Part shown: piece after piece, positions 41,865 to 51,603 of the stretch
Position numbering within the stretch: position 1 is the first letter of the stretch
Layout of the letters: the number at the start of each line of letters is the position of its first letter
NCBI GenBank assembly: GCA_037176705.1
Contig: CM073886.1
Coordinates: 10,252,501-10,316,500 of the forward strand
Direction: 5' to 3'
Source: Molossus alvarezi
Taxonomy: Eukaryota > Chordata > Mammalia > Chiroptera > Molossidae
DNA length: 64,000 bases
Notes under the pieces: generated by a model
Seen by the model: the letters and a program-made list of their open reading frames with translations, nothing else
What the model was told of the DNA's origin: nothing
Databases searched by the model: none
Made by a program: the position numbers and the translations under genes

Positions 41865-42534
41865 TGAAGGACTCTGTTTATCCCTTCTTACACTACTTTG
41901 GCATCAATGCTGTCGCACTTTTGGCTGTCTCTGTCTCCCCGGAGGACCATAATCCTGACTGATTCACTCTGGATCCTCAGTAACTAATCTACAAGAACTG
42001 TCACTAGATTTGAGCTGGTGGCACTGTCACATCCCTCAGCTCGTTTAATAGCAACAACTAGCATTCTGTTTGAGCTCATCTCATCTTCCAGACACTGTAC
42101 TAAAACCTTTTTGTGTATTAGACCATATAAATCTTCAAAATTTATACAAACCAAAATATTACACATTAAAGTGATTATGGTGAAGAGGGGAAAGGAGTGA
42201 GCTATGGTGAAGAGGGGGAAGTATTCATCTTCTCAGGCTTCCATAACAGAATACCACAGACAATCTTAAATAGACATTCATTTTCTCATAGTTCTAGAGA
42301 CTGGAAGTCCAAATTCAAGGTGCCAGCGGGGTTGGTTTCTGGTGAGGCCTCTCTCCTTAGGTCATAGATAAACGTCTTCTCAGTGTCCTCACATAAGCCA
42401 TAGTAAGGAGACTACCTTTAGAGGCTCAAAGAAGTCACTCGCTTCATAAATGCTAAGGCCAATTTGTATATAACGGACTTCAAAAGTCATGTGATCCAAA
42501 ACCACTCTGAGTCCTGACCACAAAGTGGAAATGT

Positions 42535-42612
42535 GTGTATTTCATTTTACTATTAGGAAAATGGATTTCAGAGAGGCCAAATGATTTGCCCAAGGTCACA
42601 CAGTAGGTGGAA
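42535..42612 (+). repeat. MIR fragment
   Basis: 'ttgcccaaggtcacacagta' is diagnostic. Confidence 0.75.
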
Positions 42613-42759
42613 GTTCTTTCTGACTTACTGGCACTTTCTTTGTGTAGGACACTGGGGATATAGAAATTAGGAAAACATGGTTCCTACCTTTAGAGAGTTC
42701 AGCTGTGAATAGAAGAGCTATCCAGGTAAGCAAATGTGGTCGTTGGAGGGGCCTGTTCA

Positions 42760-43085
42760 AGATTCTGGGAAGTCCAGAGGAGGGAAAATTACTCTGCTTA
42801 GGGCAGTTGGGGAAGATTTCAGAGGAAGAAGAACCCTTTGAATCAAACGCTTGAGGGATGAAGGGTTCACCTGATACAAAAGAAGGAAATACTCGGTATG
42901 GGCAGAGTCAAGGATGTGAGAACTTCCTAAGGGCAAGTGAGTAAGGAAGTGATGAGGCCAGATAGAGAAGGCTTTGGCTGCCAGGTAAGAAGTCTGACTT
43001 GATTCTGAGATCACTGGGGAACCCTGGAAGGGTTTCAAGCAGGGGAACACCTTGGCCAGGATCCTACGGAAGGTCTCTCTGACTG
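42760..43085 (+). repeat. Ancient interspersed repeat, unnamed here
   Basis: Same family as 1565; 'gggtttcaagcaggggaac' core at 43033. Confidence 0.4.
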
Positions 43086-43142
43086 TTGTCCAATGACCTG
43101 ACGTCTTTTTAAGAATCCATTGCATTTAAAGAGAAAAAAAAT

Positions 43143-43398
43143 AGCCCTGGCCGGTTTGGTTCACCGGTTAGATCGTCAGCCCGTGGACTAAAGAGTCCCG
43201 GGTTCGATTCCTGCAAAGGGCATGTGCCTCAGTTGCGGTTTGTCCCCAGCCCCAGTTGGGGTTGTGCGGGTGGCGACCAGTTGGCGTGTCTCTCTCACAT
43301 CGATGTTTCTCTCTCTCTCTCTCTCTCTTTCCCTCCCTCCCTCCCACTCTATCTGAAGATAAATGTAACAATATCCTCAGGTGAAGATTAAAAAAAAG
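43143..43398 (+). repeat. SINE, V type
   Basis: V copy with expanded (TC)n at 43305-43330. Confidence 0.85.
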
Positions 43399-43779
43399 AA
43401 AAGAAAAAAGATCCATTATATGAGCTGGTAAGTAAAATTGATGGCCCCTCCCACCTCCAATCCCATTGATCCACTCAGACCTAGGATCTTTTTTTTAAAC
43501 CATCCTTGTCAAAGCCTTCATCTCACTGCTAGAGAGACCACCCTGCTTTCTTCCTTTCTGCCTACACCCCAACTCCCACCAGGGTGATGCTTATGACAAT
43601 GGTGTTTGGGAGAATGGTGTGCAAAGAACAGAGGGGTTGAAGCTTCCCATAGGGATGATCCCTTACCAAAGGGATCCAGATAGTGAGGACCCCAGGTGTT
43701 CTTGGTCTTGACTCTCTCCACCTCTCTGGGCCAGTTAAAGCATCTCAGCTTCCTATATCACCCGCCCCCTTGTTTGCTG

Positions 43780-43848
43780 CACTCAACTTCCTGCCCCAAC
43801 AGAGGAAGTGGGGAGAGACAGCAGGTGCAGCAACAGCTATCGGGGGCC
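43780..43848 (+). promoter_or_regulatory. SEPTIN1: SEPTIN1 proximal promoter / 5'UTR
   Basis: Not CpG-rich. Contains inverted ETS-type sites ('acttcct' at 43786 and 'agaggaagtg' at 43801) a few bases apart, just upstream of the ATG. The second matches the PU.1 consensus. Transcription start not determined. Confidence 0.45.
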
Positions 43849-43851
43849 ATG
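43849..43851 (+). CDS. SEPTIN1: SEPTIN1 coding exon 1 (start codon only)
   Basis: ATG immediately followed by the donor GTGAGT; exon 2 supplies Asp2. Confidence 0.85.
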
Positions 43852-46800
43852 GTGAGTCCTTATGCCCAGAAATCCAGGCTCCCAGCCCTCAGCTCCAAGG
43901 GCAGCCAGACCCAGGTCAACCCACAGTAGGCTGACTTCTAACCCTTGAGATCAGGTTATACTGGGGGCCCTATCTGCCACTCCCAGCAGCCTCGTATTAT
44001 TTACCCCCCACCAACAGGACAAGGAGTATGTGGGTTTCGCAGCCCTTCCCAACCAGCTGCACCGCAAGTCCATCAAGAAGGGGTTTGACTTCACACTCAT
44101 GGTGGCAGGTCTGTGCGTTTTGGAGAGGGGACTTGTGGTGGGTCTTCAAGAGACCCTGACTGTCCCCACACCTGACCAATTGGGCCTGTCCTGTCCACAG
44201 GGGAGTCAGGCCTGGGGAAATCCACCCTCATCAACAGCCTGTTTCTCACCAACCTCTATGAGGATCGACAACTGCCAGAGGCCAGTGGTAAGACCCTCCC
44301 CATCCTCTCCTGGTACTCTACCCCCTCCTGAATCCCCAGGCTACACTCTCTTCCTTTCCATTTGGGTCTCCCACAACTTTCTGGGGGACTCAGGCAGCTT
44401 ACTGTTTTATCCCCTAAAAAAATAGCTGGGGCCAACTGTGATACTGAGAAAGGAAATTAGTCTGCCTCAGACCCCCTACAGAGAGTTCCCTGATCTCTCC
44501 CTGTACCCATAGCTCGCTTGACACAAACACTGACTATTGAGCGGCGGGGCGTGGAGATCGAGGAGGAGGGTATTAAGGTGAAGCTAACCCTGGTGGACAC
44601 ACCTGGCTTTGGGGACTCAGTGGATTGCTCAGACTGGTGAGGAGTGGGGGAGGGAACAAGGGATAGGTTCCCAATATGGCTACTCTGTGGAGACTGAGGG
44701 GTCAATTGCAGGAGTCAGTCTGCCCTGACCTCCTACCCACTCTGACCCAAGGGTGAGGGGCCTGTTTCTGGTGGCCATGTGGCCCAAAGTGCCCTGTGCT
44801 TCCTGATGTCTCACTTATGGCCCTGCTAGTTTCTTTAGTTGGAGACAAAGAAACTACTTCCTGCCCCTACAGTCCTGGCTAGCCTTGACCCTTCCTGCCT
44901 TGGGGTCCCTGATCTCTGACCACATGCTCTCTCCCCTCCCCTCGCCCCAGCTGGCTGCCCGTGGTACGCTTCATTGAGGAGCAATTTGAGCAGTATCTTA
45001 GGGACGAGAGTGGCCTGAACCGGAAGAACATCCAGGATTCCCGTGTCCACTGCTGCCTCTACTTCATCTCCCCCTTTGGCCGAGGGTCTGGGGGGTACCC
45101 TGGGGGTTGGGCATTTGGGGAGGGTCTGGGGGTTGTTTCTGTATCCTGAGACTAAGTCCTGACCAATCCTTGGGTGCAGGCTCCGGCCCCTAGATGTGGC
45201 CTTTCTCCGCGCAGTACACGAGAAGGTCAACATCATCCCTGTCATTGGCAAAGCAGATGCCCTGATGCCTAGGGAAACCCAAGCCCTCAAGCAGAAGGTG
45301 GGTGTGTGACTTCTGACCTTTGGCCCCCACATGAAGCCAAAAGTTGTATTCAAACTGAATTCAGCTTTGACTTCTTTAAGTTTGGGGTGGACTTCTTGGA
45401 GCATGATGTGTAATGCAAGACCATTAGAGATAGTTTCTGAGGAAGGTGGATAGTAAGCTGCCTGAAGGAGCCATGACTCTGGAGACTCAGAATAGAATCC
45501 CTGGGCTGGACGCTTAGCTAAGGTCTGTCTGAGGGTAAGGGCATAGCCATGCTGACCCGATAGTCCTCTGGCCCCAGGGTGCCCTACTCTTGGTGTCTTG
45601 AGAGCCCTCTCCCGCTGTTTCTGCGTATGTCTCTCTCTCCTTGTATTTTGGTGTCTGCCTCATCTTAGAATCTTTCCAGGCCTCTTCTTTGGCTGTTAAG
45701 GTGTCTTTGCTCAGGTTTTCACCACTTATGTCTGTCTCATTATCTCTGAGATTTTGGTTTTGGTCATTCTGACAATTCATTTCTTTTCTTTCTTTTTTTT
45801 TGTCCTCACCCAAGGACCTTTTTGCCTTTATCTTCAGATAGAACAAGAGGGAGAGAGTGAGGAAGAGCGAGGAACATAGATGTGAGATAGACACATCGAG
45901 TGGTTGCCACCCACACAACCCCAACCGGGGCCGGGGACAAACTGCAACCGAGGTACGTGCCCTTTGTGGAAATTGAACCCAGGACTCTCTGGTCTGCGGG
46001 CTGATGCTCTAACTGCTGAGCCAAACCGGCCAGGGCTCTTTTCTTTTTTTAAAATTTATTTTATTATTGTTTTTAATCCTCACCCAAAGATATTTTTTTA
46101 TTTATCTTCTGATAGAGTGGGAGGGAGAGAAAGGGAGAGAGAGAGAAACATCGAAATGAAAGGGTCAACTGGTTGCCTCCCGAACGACCCAGACCAAGGC
46201 TGGAGACCAACTGCAATCGAGGTAGTGCCCTTGGCTGGAATTGGACATACGACTCATTGGTCTTTGGTCCGATGCTCTACCGCTGAGCCAAACTAGCCAG
46301 GGCTCATTTCTTTTCTTTTTAAAGAAATGTTTTTATAGCCCTGGCCGGTTTGGCTCAGCGGTTAGAGCGTCGGCCTGCGGTACAGAGAGACCTGGGTTCG
46401 GTTCCCGCTAAGGGCATGTACCTCGGTTGCAGTTTGTCCCCGGCCCTGGTTGGTCGTGCGGGTGGCAGCCACTTGATGTGTCCCTTCACATCGATGTTTC
46501 TCTCTCTCTCTCTCCCTCTCTCTCCCTCCCGCTCTATCTGAACAAAAAAAATGGAAAAATGTCCTCGGGTGAGGATAAAAAAAAAAAAGAAATATTTTTA
46601 TTGCCCAGCTGGTGTGGCTCAGTGGATTGAGTGTGTCCCATGTACCGAGAGGTCCCGGTTCAATTCCCCATCAGGGCACATGTCCAGTTTGTGGGCTTGA
46701 TCTCCAGTGGGGGGCGTGCAGGAGGCAGCCAATCGATGCTTCTCTCTCACATTAATGTTTTTCTCTCTCTCTCTAAAAAAAATCAATAAAAAATATTTTA

Positions 46801-48405
46801 AAATATTTTTACTGACTTTAGAGAGAGAGGAAGAGAGAGGGAGAGAGAGAGAAACAGTGACATGAGAAACATAGATTGGTTGCCTCCTGCACACACCCTG
46901 ACCTGGAATGGAACTCAAAACCTGGGCATGTGCCCTAACCAGGAATCGAACTGGCAACTTTTTGGTGCAGGGTCAATGTTCCTCCAACTGAGCCACACCC
47001 ACCAGGGCTGCATGTTCATTTCTCACCATCTGTGTTTCCTGTCTTCCTGTCTTGACCACTTGTTTTTGTAACTGAGTCTGTCTCTGGCCATGCAATTGCT
47101 CATAGCTTCTGTGATTCTCACTGTCTGCATCTGTCTCCTCTGAGATCCGGGACCAGTTGAAGGAGGAGCAAATCAACATCTACCAGTTCCCTGATTGTGA
47201 CTCAGATGAGGATGAAGACTTCAAGAGGCAGGATGCAGAGATGAAGGTGCAGAGGCAAGGGAGGAAGGGGAAGAGGAGAAGGGGAGGCAGAGGTGGAGAT
47301 GGAAGCTGAGAAAGAGGATTTGGCCCTTGAGGGGCCAGAATTGATCCCTGGTTCCTGCCCTATAGGAAAGCATCCCTTTTGCAGTTGTTGGTTCATGCGA
47401 GGTAGTGAAGGACATCGGGCCCCGACCAGTGAGGGGACGCCGCTACTCCTGGGGTACCGTGGAGGGTGAGTAGGGCGGGCACGCATTCTGAAGCCAGCAG
47501 GGAGCCCAGACCGTCTCTAAGTCAACCGCACTCAACATGTGGCAAGCTCTGGTCTTGGAAGTCGTAGGAGCCAAATGAGAAGTCCTTGAGCTGCAGACCG
47601 CAGACCCTCCCCTAGAGTGGGATCAGGACTTCTGGAAGACCTTTTGGGGTGGTGGGGGTGGAAATGGACCAGAAGCTGCCTGATGCATATGGTCCATCCT
47701 CCAGTGGAGAACCCACATCACTGCGATTTCCTGAACCTGAGACGGATGCTGGTGCAGACACATCTGCAGGACCTGAAGGAGGTGACACATGATCTGCTCT
47801 ACGAGGGCTACCGGGCCCGCTGCCTACAGAGCCTGGCCCGGCCTGGGGCGCGGGATCGAGCCAGCCGTAGGTGAGAGCCGGGAGTTGACTCCTAGGTGCT
47901 TCCAAGGCTTTGCCCTCACGATATCCATGACACCGCCTTCACCGTCCAGACAGACCTCTCTCCCAAAGTCTTTCTCCACTCACTTTGCTTATGGCCCTAA
48001 CCTCAGGACAAGGGCCCATCTCCTAGAGCCCAACCTCTGTCCAGGCCTGGCATCGCGATCGTGACCCACCCAACCAATGGGTCCTGCCTTTGATTCCTGT
48101 TCCTTTTCCCCACCTTCTAGTAAGCTTTCCCGCCGGAGCACAACAGAGATTCCACTGCCCATGCTGCCTCTGGCCGAGACAGAGAAGTTGATCCGCGAGA
48201 AAGACGAAGAGGTGAGCAAGCACCTCGCCTCCCCACTGACCAAGGCCCCCAGTCCTATTCGAAGAAGCCCCTCTCTGGCCCCACCCGGCCCCACCACCTG
48301 CAATCTCGCCCCGCACAGCTGCGTCGCATGCAAGAGATGCTGGAGAGGATGCAGGCCCAGATGCAGCAGAGCCAGGCTCAGGGCGAGCAGTCGGATGCTC
48401 TCTGA
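43849..48405 (+). CDS. SEPTIN1: SEPTIN1, septin family GTPase
   Basis: Filament-forming GTP-binding cytoskeletal protein of 367 aa, the same length I recall for human SEPT1. Eleven coding exons: 43849..43851, 44018..44108, 44201..44287, 44513..44636, 44951..45085, 45180..45297, 47145..47246, 47366..47465, 47705..47870, 48121..48211, 48319..48405, all with GT-AG junctions and in frame. P-loop GESGLGKST at residues 32-40, switch DTPG at 89-92, GKAD specificity motif at 170-173, septin unique element about 235-300 including RRYSWG, and a C-terminal coiled coil about 325-355 ([18 protein letters not shown]). All GTPase motifs are intact. Convergent with MYLPF, 718 bp between stop codons. Human SEPTIN1 is mainly expressed in lymphocytes (known), consistent with ETS-like promoter sites (inference). 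Confidence 0.97.
44018..44108 (+). CDS. SEPTIN1: SEPTIN1 exon 2
   Basis: [17 protein letters not shown] through FDFTLMVA; phase 1 donor splits Gly32 of the P-loop. Confidence 0.96.
44201..44287 (+). CDS. SEPTIN1: SEPTIN1 exon 3 (P-loop)
   Basis: Encodes [22 protein letters not shown]-binding G1 motif. Confidence 0.96.
44513..44636 (+). CDS. SEPTIN1: SEPTIN1 exon 4 (switch regions)
   Basis: Contains [11 protein letters not shown] and [12 protein letters not shown]. Confidence 0.96.
44951..45085 (+). CDS. SEPTIN1: SEPTIN1 exon 5
   Basis: [19 protein letters not shown] to [12 protein letters not shown]. Confidence 0.96.
45180..45297 (+). CDS. SEPTIN1: SEPTIN1 exon 6 (G4 motif)
   Basis: [15 protein letters not shown] to [19 protein letters not shown]. 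Confidence 0.96.
45800..46035 (-). repeat. SINE, V type
   Basis: In SEPTIN1 intron 6. Preceded by 'tcatttcttttctttc' (45777), an element of the shared target. Confidence 0.85.
46070..46303 (-). repeat. SINE, V type
   Basis: Followed by another target copy, 'tcatttcttttctttt', at 46304. Confidence 0.85.
46337..46585 (+). repeat. SINE, V type
   Basis: Near-consensus; TSD 'aaagaaatgttttta' (46321) / 'aaagaaatattttta' (46586). Confidence 0.9.
46602..46795 (+). repeat. SINE, P type
   Basis: Abuts the V copy; its 3' A/T tail adjoins an oppositely oriented P. Confidence 0.82.
46800..47007 (-). repeat. SINE, P type
   Basis: Forms an inverted pair with the preceding P (about 200 bp each). Confidence 0.82.
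47145..47246 (+). CDS. SEPTIN1: SEPTIN1 exon 7
   Basis: [19 protein letters not shown] to FKRQDAEMK. Acceptor 'ctcctctgag'. Confidence 0.95.
47366..47465 (+). CDS. SEPTIN1: SEPTIN1 exon 8
   Basis: [16 protein letters not shown] to [11 protein letters not shown]; start of the septin unique element. Confidence 0.96.
47705..47870 (+). CDS. SEPTIN1: SEPTIN1 exon 9
   Basis: [19 protein letters not shown] to [19 protein letters not shown]. Confidence 0.96.
48121..48211 (+). CDS. SEPTIN1: SEPTIN1 exon 10
   Basis: [17 protein letters not shown] to [10 protein letters not shown]; coiled coil begins. Confidence 0.96.
48319..48405 (+). CDS. SEPTIN1: SEPTIN1 exon 11 and stop
   Basis: [17 protein letters not shown] to GEQSDAL, TGA at 48403. 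Confidence 0.96.
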   Translation: MRRMQEMLERMQAQMQQSQAQGEQSDAL

Positions 48406-48689
48406 GGCCCCCGCCCTGATACTGCTTTACTTTGGCTCCGTCTTCGGTCCGTCTCTTGTCCAATCCCCGAGCCCCAGGCTGCCCAGCGCCTAATCCCGGA
48501 GACCGCCCTAACACTGGCTCCTCTGGCTAACAGGTTTCCCCAATCGCTGAGGTAGTAGTCCTGCCTTTGGCCCCGCCCCCGTCCCACCCCACCCCGCCCT
48601 ACCCCACCCACCACCACTCCCAGCCCGAACTTCCAGCCAAGCCCCTCAACACCCCACCTGTGTCTTCTGTGAAGACTGTTTCCTGCCCT

Positions 48690-48840
48690 GACCCATGTGG
48701 CTCTGTTGGTCACCGGCACATGCCCAGACTGCAGGGGATTCCCGGTTGGGGTGTGTACGGGAGGCAACCTATCCATGTTTTTCACATCGATGTTTCTCTC
48801 TCTAAGATCAAAACCAAAAAATAATAATTATAAATTAAAA
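48690..48840 (+). repeat. SINE, V-related, internally deleted
   Basis: Lies between SEPTIN1 and MYLPF; its A-rich tail contains ATTAAA at 48834. Confidence 0.75.
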
Positions 48841-49051
48841 ACAAAACTAAGTTTCCTGAGGCCACACGTCTTCTCTTTCCCAGCCGGGGAATAAGCTGCG
48901 GATTTAGCAGGTGGGGCCACCCCCACCCAGGCCTTCATTAATTTGTTGGGTCCTCGCTTTGTGCCGCGCAGTATTTCAGCCCACTCTCCCAGCTGAGCCC
49001 TCACAATGACACACTGAAGGCACCGTGGATAAGAAACAAAGACCAGTTCAA

Positions 49052-49057
49052 TTTAAT
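49052..49057 (-). terminator. MYLPF: Candidate MYLPF poly(A) signal ATTAAA
   Basis: About 70 bases after the MYLPF stop on the minus strand; variant hexamer, no AATAAA nearer. Confidence 0.45.
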
Positions 49058-49123
49058 TAGGACTCAGGGTGGGGATCAGACTGGCAGGAAGGCATGGACT
49101 AGGGGAGGCCGAGAAGGGTCCTC

Positions 49124-49228
49124 TTACTCCTGGTCCTTGGCGTCGCCATGCGTGATGACGTAGCAGATATTCTTGTAGTCTACATTGCCGGTCACGTCAG
49201 GCGGGAAGGCAGCCCACATGTTCTTGAT
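49124..49228 (-). CDS. MYLPF: MYLPF exon 7 and stop
   Basis: [19 protein letters not shown] to [12 protein letters not shown] at 49126-49124. Confidence 0.96.
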   Translation of the reverse strand: MKNMWAAFPPDVTGNVDYKNICYVITHGDAKDQE

Positions 49229-51529
49229 CTGGGGAAAGCGGGCACGATGGCTCTCCTACCGGTTCCTTAGACTCCTCTTCCCTATCCCTCGGGCTCCCGG
49301 GCCCCTCCCCAATTTACCTCTTCCTGGGAGAAGCGATCACACTGGGTGGTTAGTAGCTCCTCCAAGCTGAAGAGAGGTGACATGGGAGAGTTGAGATTGG
49401 GCCTTGCAAATTCTTTGCACTCCCACTTCATCCTTGTTGCTATTCCCAGTCTTGCCTTGAAAACCAGGGTTACTCTAGATCCCTCCGGTGATCTCCCAAA
49501 TACTCACAAATACAAAAGCATTCCTGGCTTTTGCCCTTCTCCCCATATGTGCTGTGAAAATTTAATCCTAATCCACAGTTCTTATTTCTCCCTTATCTCT
49601 GGCAGTGCCCAACCCTTGGTAGGAATTTAAGGAGGCTTTCTGTGGGTGAGCAGCTGGAGGGGTTGACTTACAACTGCTTCTTGATAGTGCCCTTCCCCTC
49701 AGGGTCCAAGACCTTGAAGGCTCCAGTGATCACATCCTCCGGGTCAGCACCTGGGGTAAGAGGACAGGTGAAGCTGAAGGGTCCCTGAAGGGTCTGTCTC
49801 TGAAAGGACTGGGAAGGGGCATCTGGGAGCTTGGAACCAGGACACTTCATTCACCTTTGAGCTTCTCCCCAAACATGGTCAGGAAGACAGTGAAGTTGAT
49901 GGGACCACTGGCTTCCTTCATCATGGCATCTAGCTCCTCATTCTTCACATTGAGGCGTCCTGGAGTGGGGTGGGGGAAACATGGGCTAGAGTAGGGTCCT
50001 GGTAACAGAGGGTGATGCTTCTCATAAATTCAGGTCATCCCACCCAGTTTTCATCTGGGTAGATTGAGGCCCAGGATGGAGCCAGCAGGACTGGCCCCCA
50101 AGGCTACTGAATTCCCAGGACTCTACAGAACTTGGATTTTTAAGGGTAGGGTGGGGGGCTCACCCATGGCTGCGAAGGTGTCCCGCAGGTCTTCCTTGTC
50201 AATAATGCCATCACGGTTCTGGTCGATTACTGTGAAGGCCTGTGGAGGCCAAGGGCAGGGGGGTTAGGTCCTCCATGGCCAGGCTTTAGCATCCTTACTT
50301 CAGACAGATCAGATTCTGGCCCCCAGCCAGCTGTTCTCTTACATGCCAAGAAGGGAGGGGAGCAAGGAATTCTAAACCCTTCCCCTCCCACTAAAACAGG
50401 TGCACATTCCGGGGCAGGGGGGTGGGGTGGGGAGAGCTGCAAGAGTGCCTTTGGTCAGCCTTCAGTGTCCCTTCTCCTTTCACTCACCTCCTTGAACTCC
50501 TGGATCTGAGTCTGGTCAAACATTGAGAAGACATTGGAGCTTCCGCCCTCTGCTGCTGCCCTTCTCTTGGCCTTCTTGGGTGCCTGGAAGGTGAGGGTTG
50601 GGCAAAGAAATACATGGGTCAGATCCTGTTATTCTCTGGAGGCAATGAATTAGATTGAGGATTCTTTTTTGTGTGTGTGGTACGTGCCCCTAGCGGGAAC
50701 AGAACCCGGCACTCTCCGGTTTGCAGGCCAACCCTCAACCGCTGAGCCAAAGTGGCCAGGGCAGATTGAGGATTCTTTGAGTCCATGCTTACAAAGCAAT
50801 TCATCTGGCTCTAGGTTTCTTTCTCTTTATGACTTCTTTATTGTGGGTGCTTGCTTTGGTTGCATCCCCAAATTCTTGTCCCTCTATTCTACCTAACAAG
50901 TGGAAATTTCCTCCTCTTAGTGTCCTGAGCCTGTCCCCTCTGAGTACCACCCAGACTTCCTGTATGACCCTGATCCTCTCATTTATTGTTTTTTATAGAT
51001 TTTTTTTAGAGAGAGAGGAAGGGAGAGAGAGATAGAAACATTGATGTGAGAGAAATAAATACATCAATTGGCTGCCTTCTGCACACCCCACACTGAGGAT
51101 GGAGCCTACAACCTGGGCATGTGCCCTGACTGGGAATTGAACTGGGAGCTCTCAGTCCATGGGACATTGCTAAATCTACTGAACCATACAGGCTGGGCAT
51201 TCTGTATGAACCTCTACTTTCTCATTTATAAAATGGGAGTGGGAATCCTTGCCTTCTTGGTCCCAGTGGGTTTTAGGAAGATGGAATGCAGGAAGGTATG
51301 GAGCATGCTTTGAGAGGGACTGGGCTCCTTTGAGTGGAATGTCTGAGCAGATTATTGTTGGTTGGGTCCTGTAGGCCATCATTCTGTATGCTCCCCATTA
51401 ATGATACCAAGAAAGGAAGGATTCATCTTTCCTCCTCTTGATGGACTGGGAACCAGCTACCTTCTTTCAAAGGGTGAGGCTGCACTCAGGTCTGAGGGAT
51501 CTGGGTAGGGGCTAGGGGATTCTCACCAT
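49124..51529 (-). CDS. MYLPF: MYLPF, fast skeletal muscle myosin regulatory light chain
   Basis: Regulatory light chain that clamps the neck of fast skeletal myosin heavy chain in the sarcomere. 170 aa in seven coding exons: complement of 51527..51529, 50488..50583, 50164..50239, 49855..49959, 49672..49750, 49318..49366, 49124..49228; all GT-AG and in frame. The N-terminus [19 protein letters not shown] carries the basic stretch and the serine pair phosphorylated by myosin light chain kinase. EF-hand 1 loop [12 protein letters not shown] (39-50) keeps all Ca/Mg ligands. The later EF-hands are degenerate as usual for the family (loop [12 protein letters not shown]). One residue longer than the human and mouse proteins I recall (about 169), through an extra Gly near 15. 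A TATA box lies 70 bp upstream of the ATG. Confidence 0.97.
49318..49366 (-). CDS. MYLPF: MYLPF exon 6
   Basis: [16 protein letters not shown]. Confidence 0.96.
49672..49750 (-). CDS. MYLPF: MYLPF exon 5
   Basis: [19 protein letters not shown] to KKQ; donor splits Phe120. Confidence 0.96.
49855..49959 (-). CDS. MYLPF: MYLPF exon 4
   Basis: [18 protein letters not shown] to TMFGEKLK. Confidence 0.96.
50164..50239 (-). CDS. MYLPF: MYLPF exon 3 (EF-hand 1)
   Basis: [19 protein letters not shown] to TFAAM. Confidence 0.96.
50488..50583 (-). CDS. MYLPF: MYLPF exon 2
   Basis: [19 protein letters not shown] to QIQEFKE; phosphorylatable serines 16/17. Confidence 0.96.
50672..50762 (-). repeat. 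SINE, H type (head only)
   Basis: Exact TSD 'agattgaggattcttt' at 50652 and 50763. Confidence 0.92.
50985..51198 (-). repeat. SINE, P type
   Basis: TSD-like 'ttcctgtatgacc' (50958) / 'ttctgtatgaacc' (51199), with flanking 'ctctcattta' / 'ttctcattta'. Confidence 0.85.
51527..51529 (-). CDS. MYLPF: MYLPF coding exon 1 (start codon only)
   Basis: ATG followed directly by GTGAGA donor. Confidence 0.85.
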
Positions 51530-51596
51530 GTCTTCAGTTTCCTGGGGGCAAGGCTGGAAAGTAGCAGAGAGTCAGCTTGTGGCGGTCCCTCTGGGG

Positions 51597-51603
51597 TTAT
51601 ATA
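51597..51603 (-). promoter_or_regulatory. MYLPF: TATA box of MYLPF
   Basis: TATATAA on the minus strand ('gactatataacccc'), predicting a start near 51570. A CArG-like CCAAAATAGC (51670-51679) and an E-box CAGCTG (51717-51722) lie upstream, as in muscle promoters. Confidence 0.7.

Larger units (their letters stand above)
36351..43780. other. ZNF48-SEPTIN1 intergenic region
   Basis: 7.4 kb between divergent genes. Contains the SINEs and MIR pieces listed; unique-looking DNA at 36360-36820, 37090-37430, 38630-38960, 40040-40370 and 41870-42530 shows no gene I can support. Confidence 0.6.
45298..47144 (+). other. SEPTIN1: SEPTIN1 intron 6, expanded by SINEs
   Basis: 1847 bp against 92-365 bp for the other introns; five SINE copies at 45800-47007 account for most of it. 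Confidence 0.9.
50584..51526 (-). other. MYLPF: MYLPF intron 1
   Basis: 943 bp, holding an H SINE and a P SINE; otherwise no feature seen. Confidence 0.9.

Noticed and set aside
49668..49850. 60-aa frame ending in MYLPF residues
   Set aside because: Exon 5 of MYLPF read together with upstream intron.
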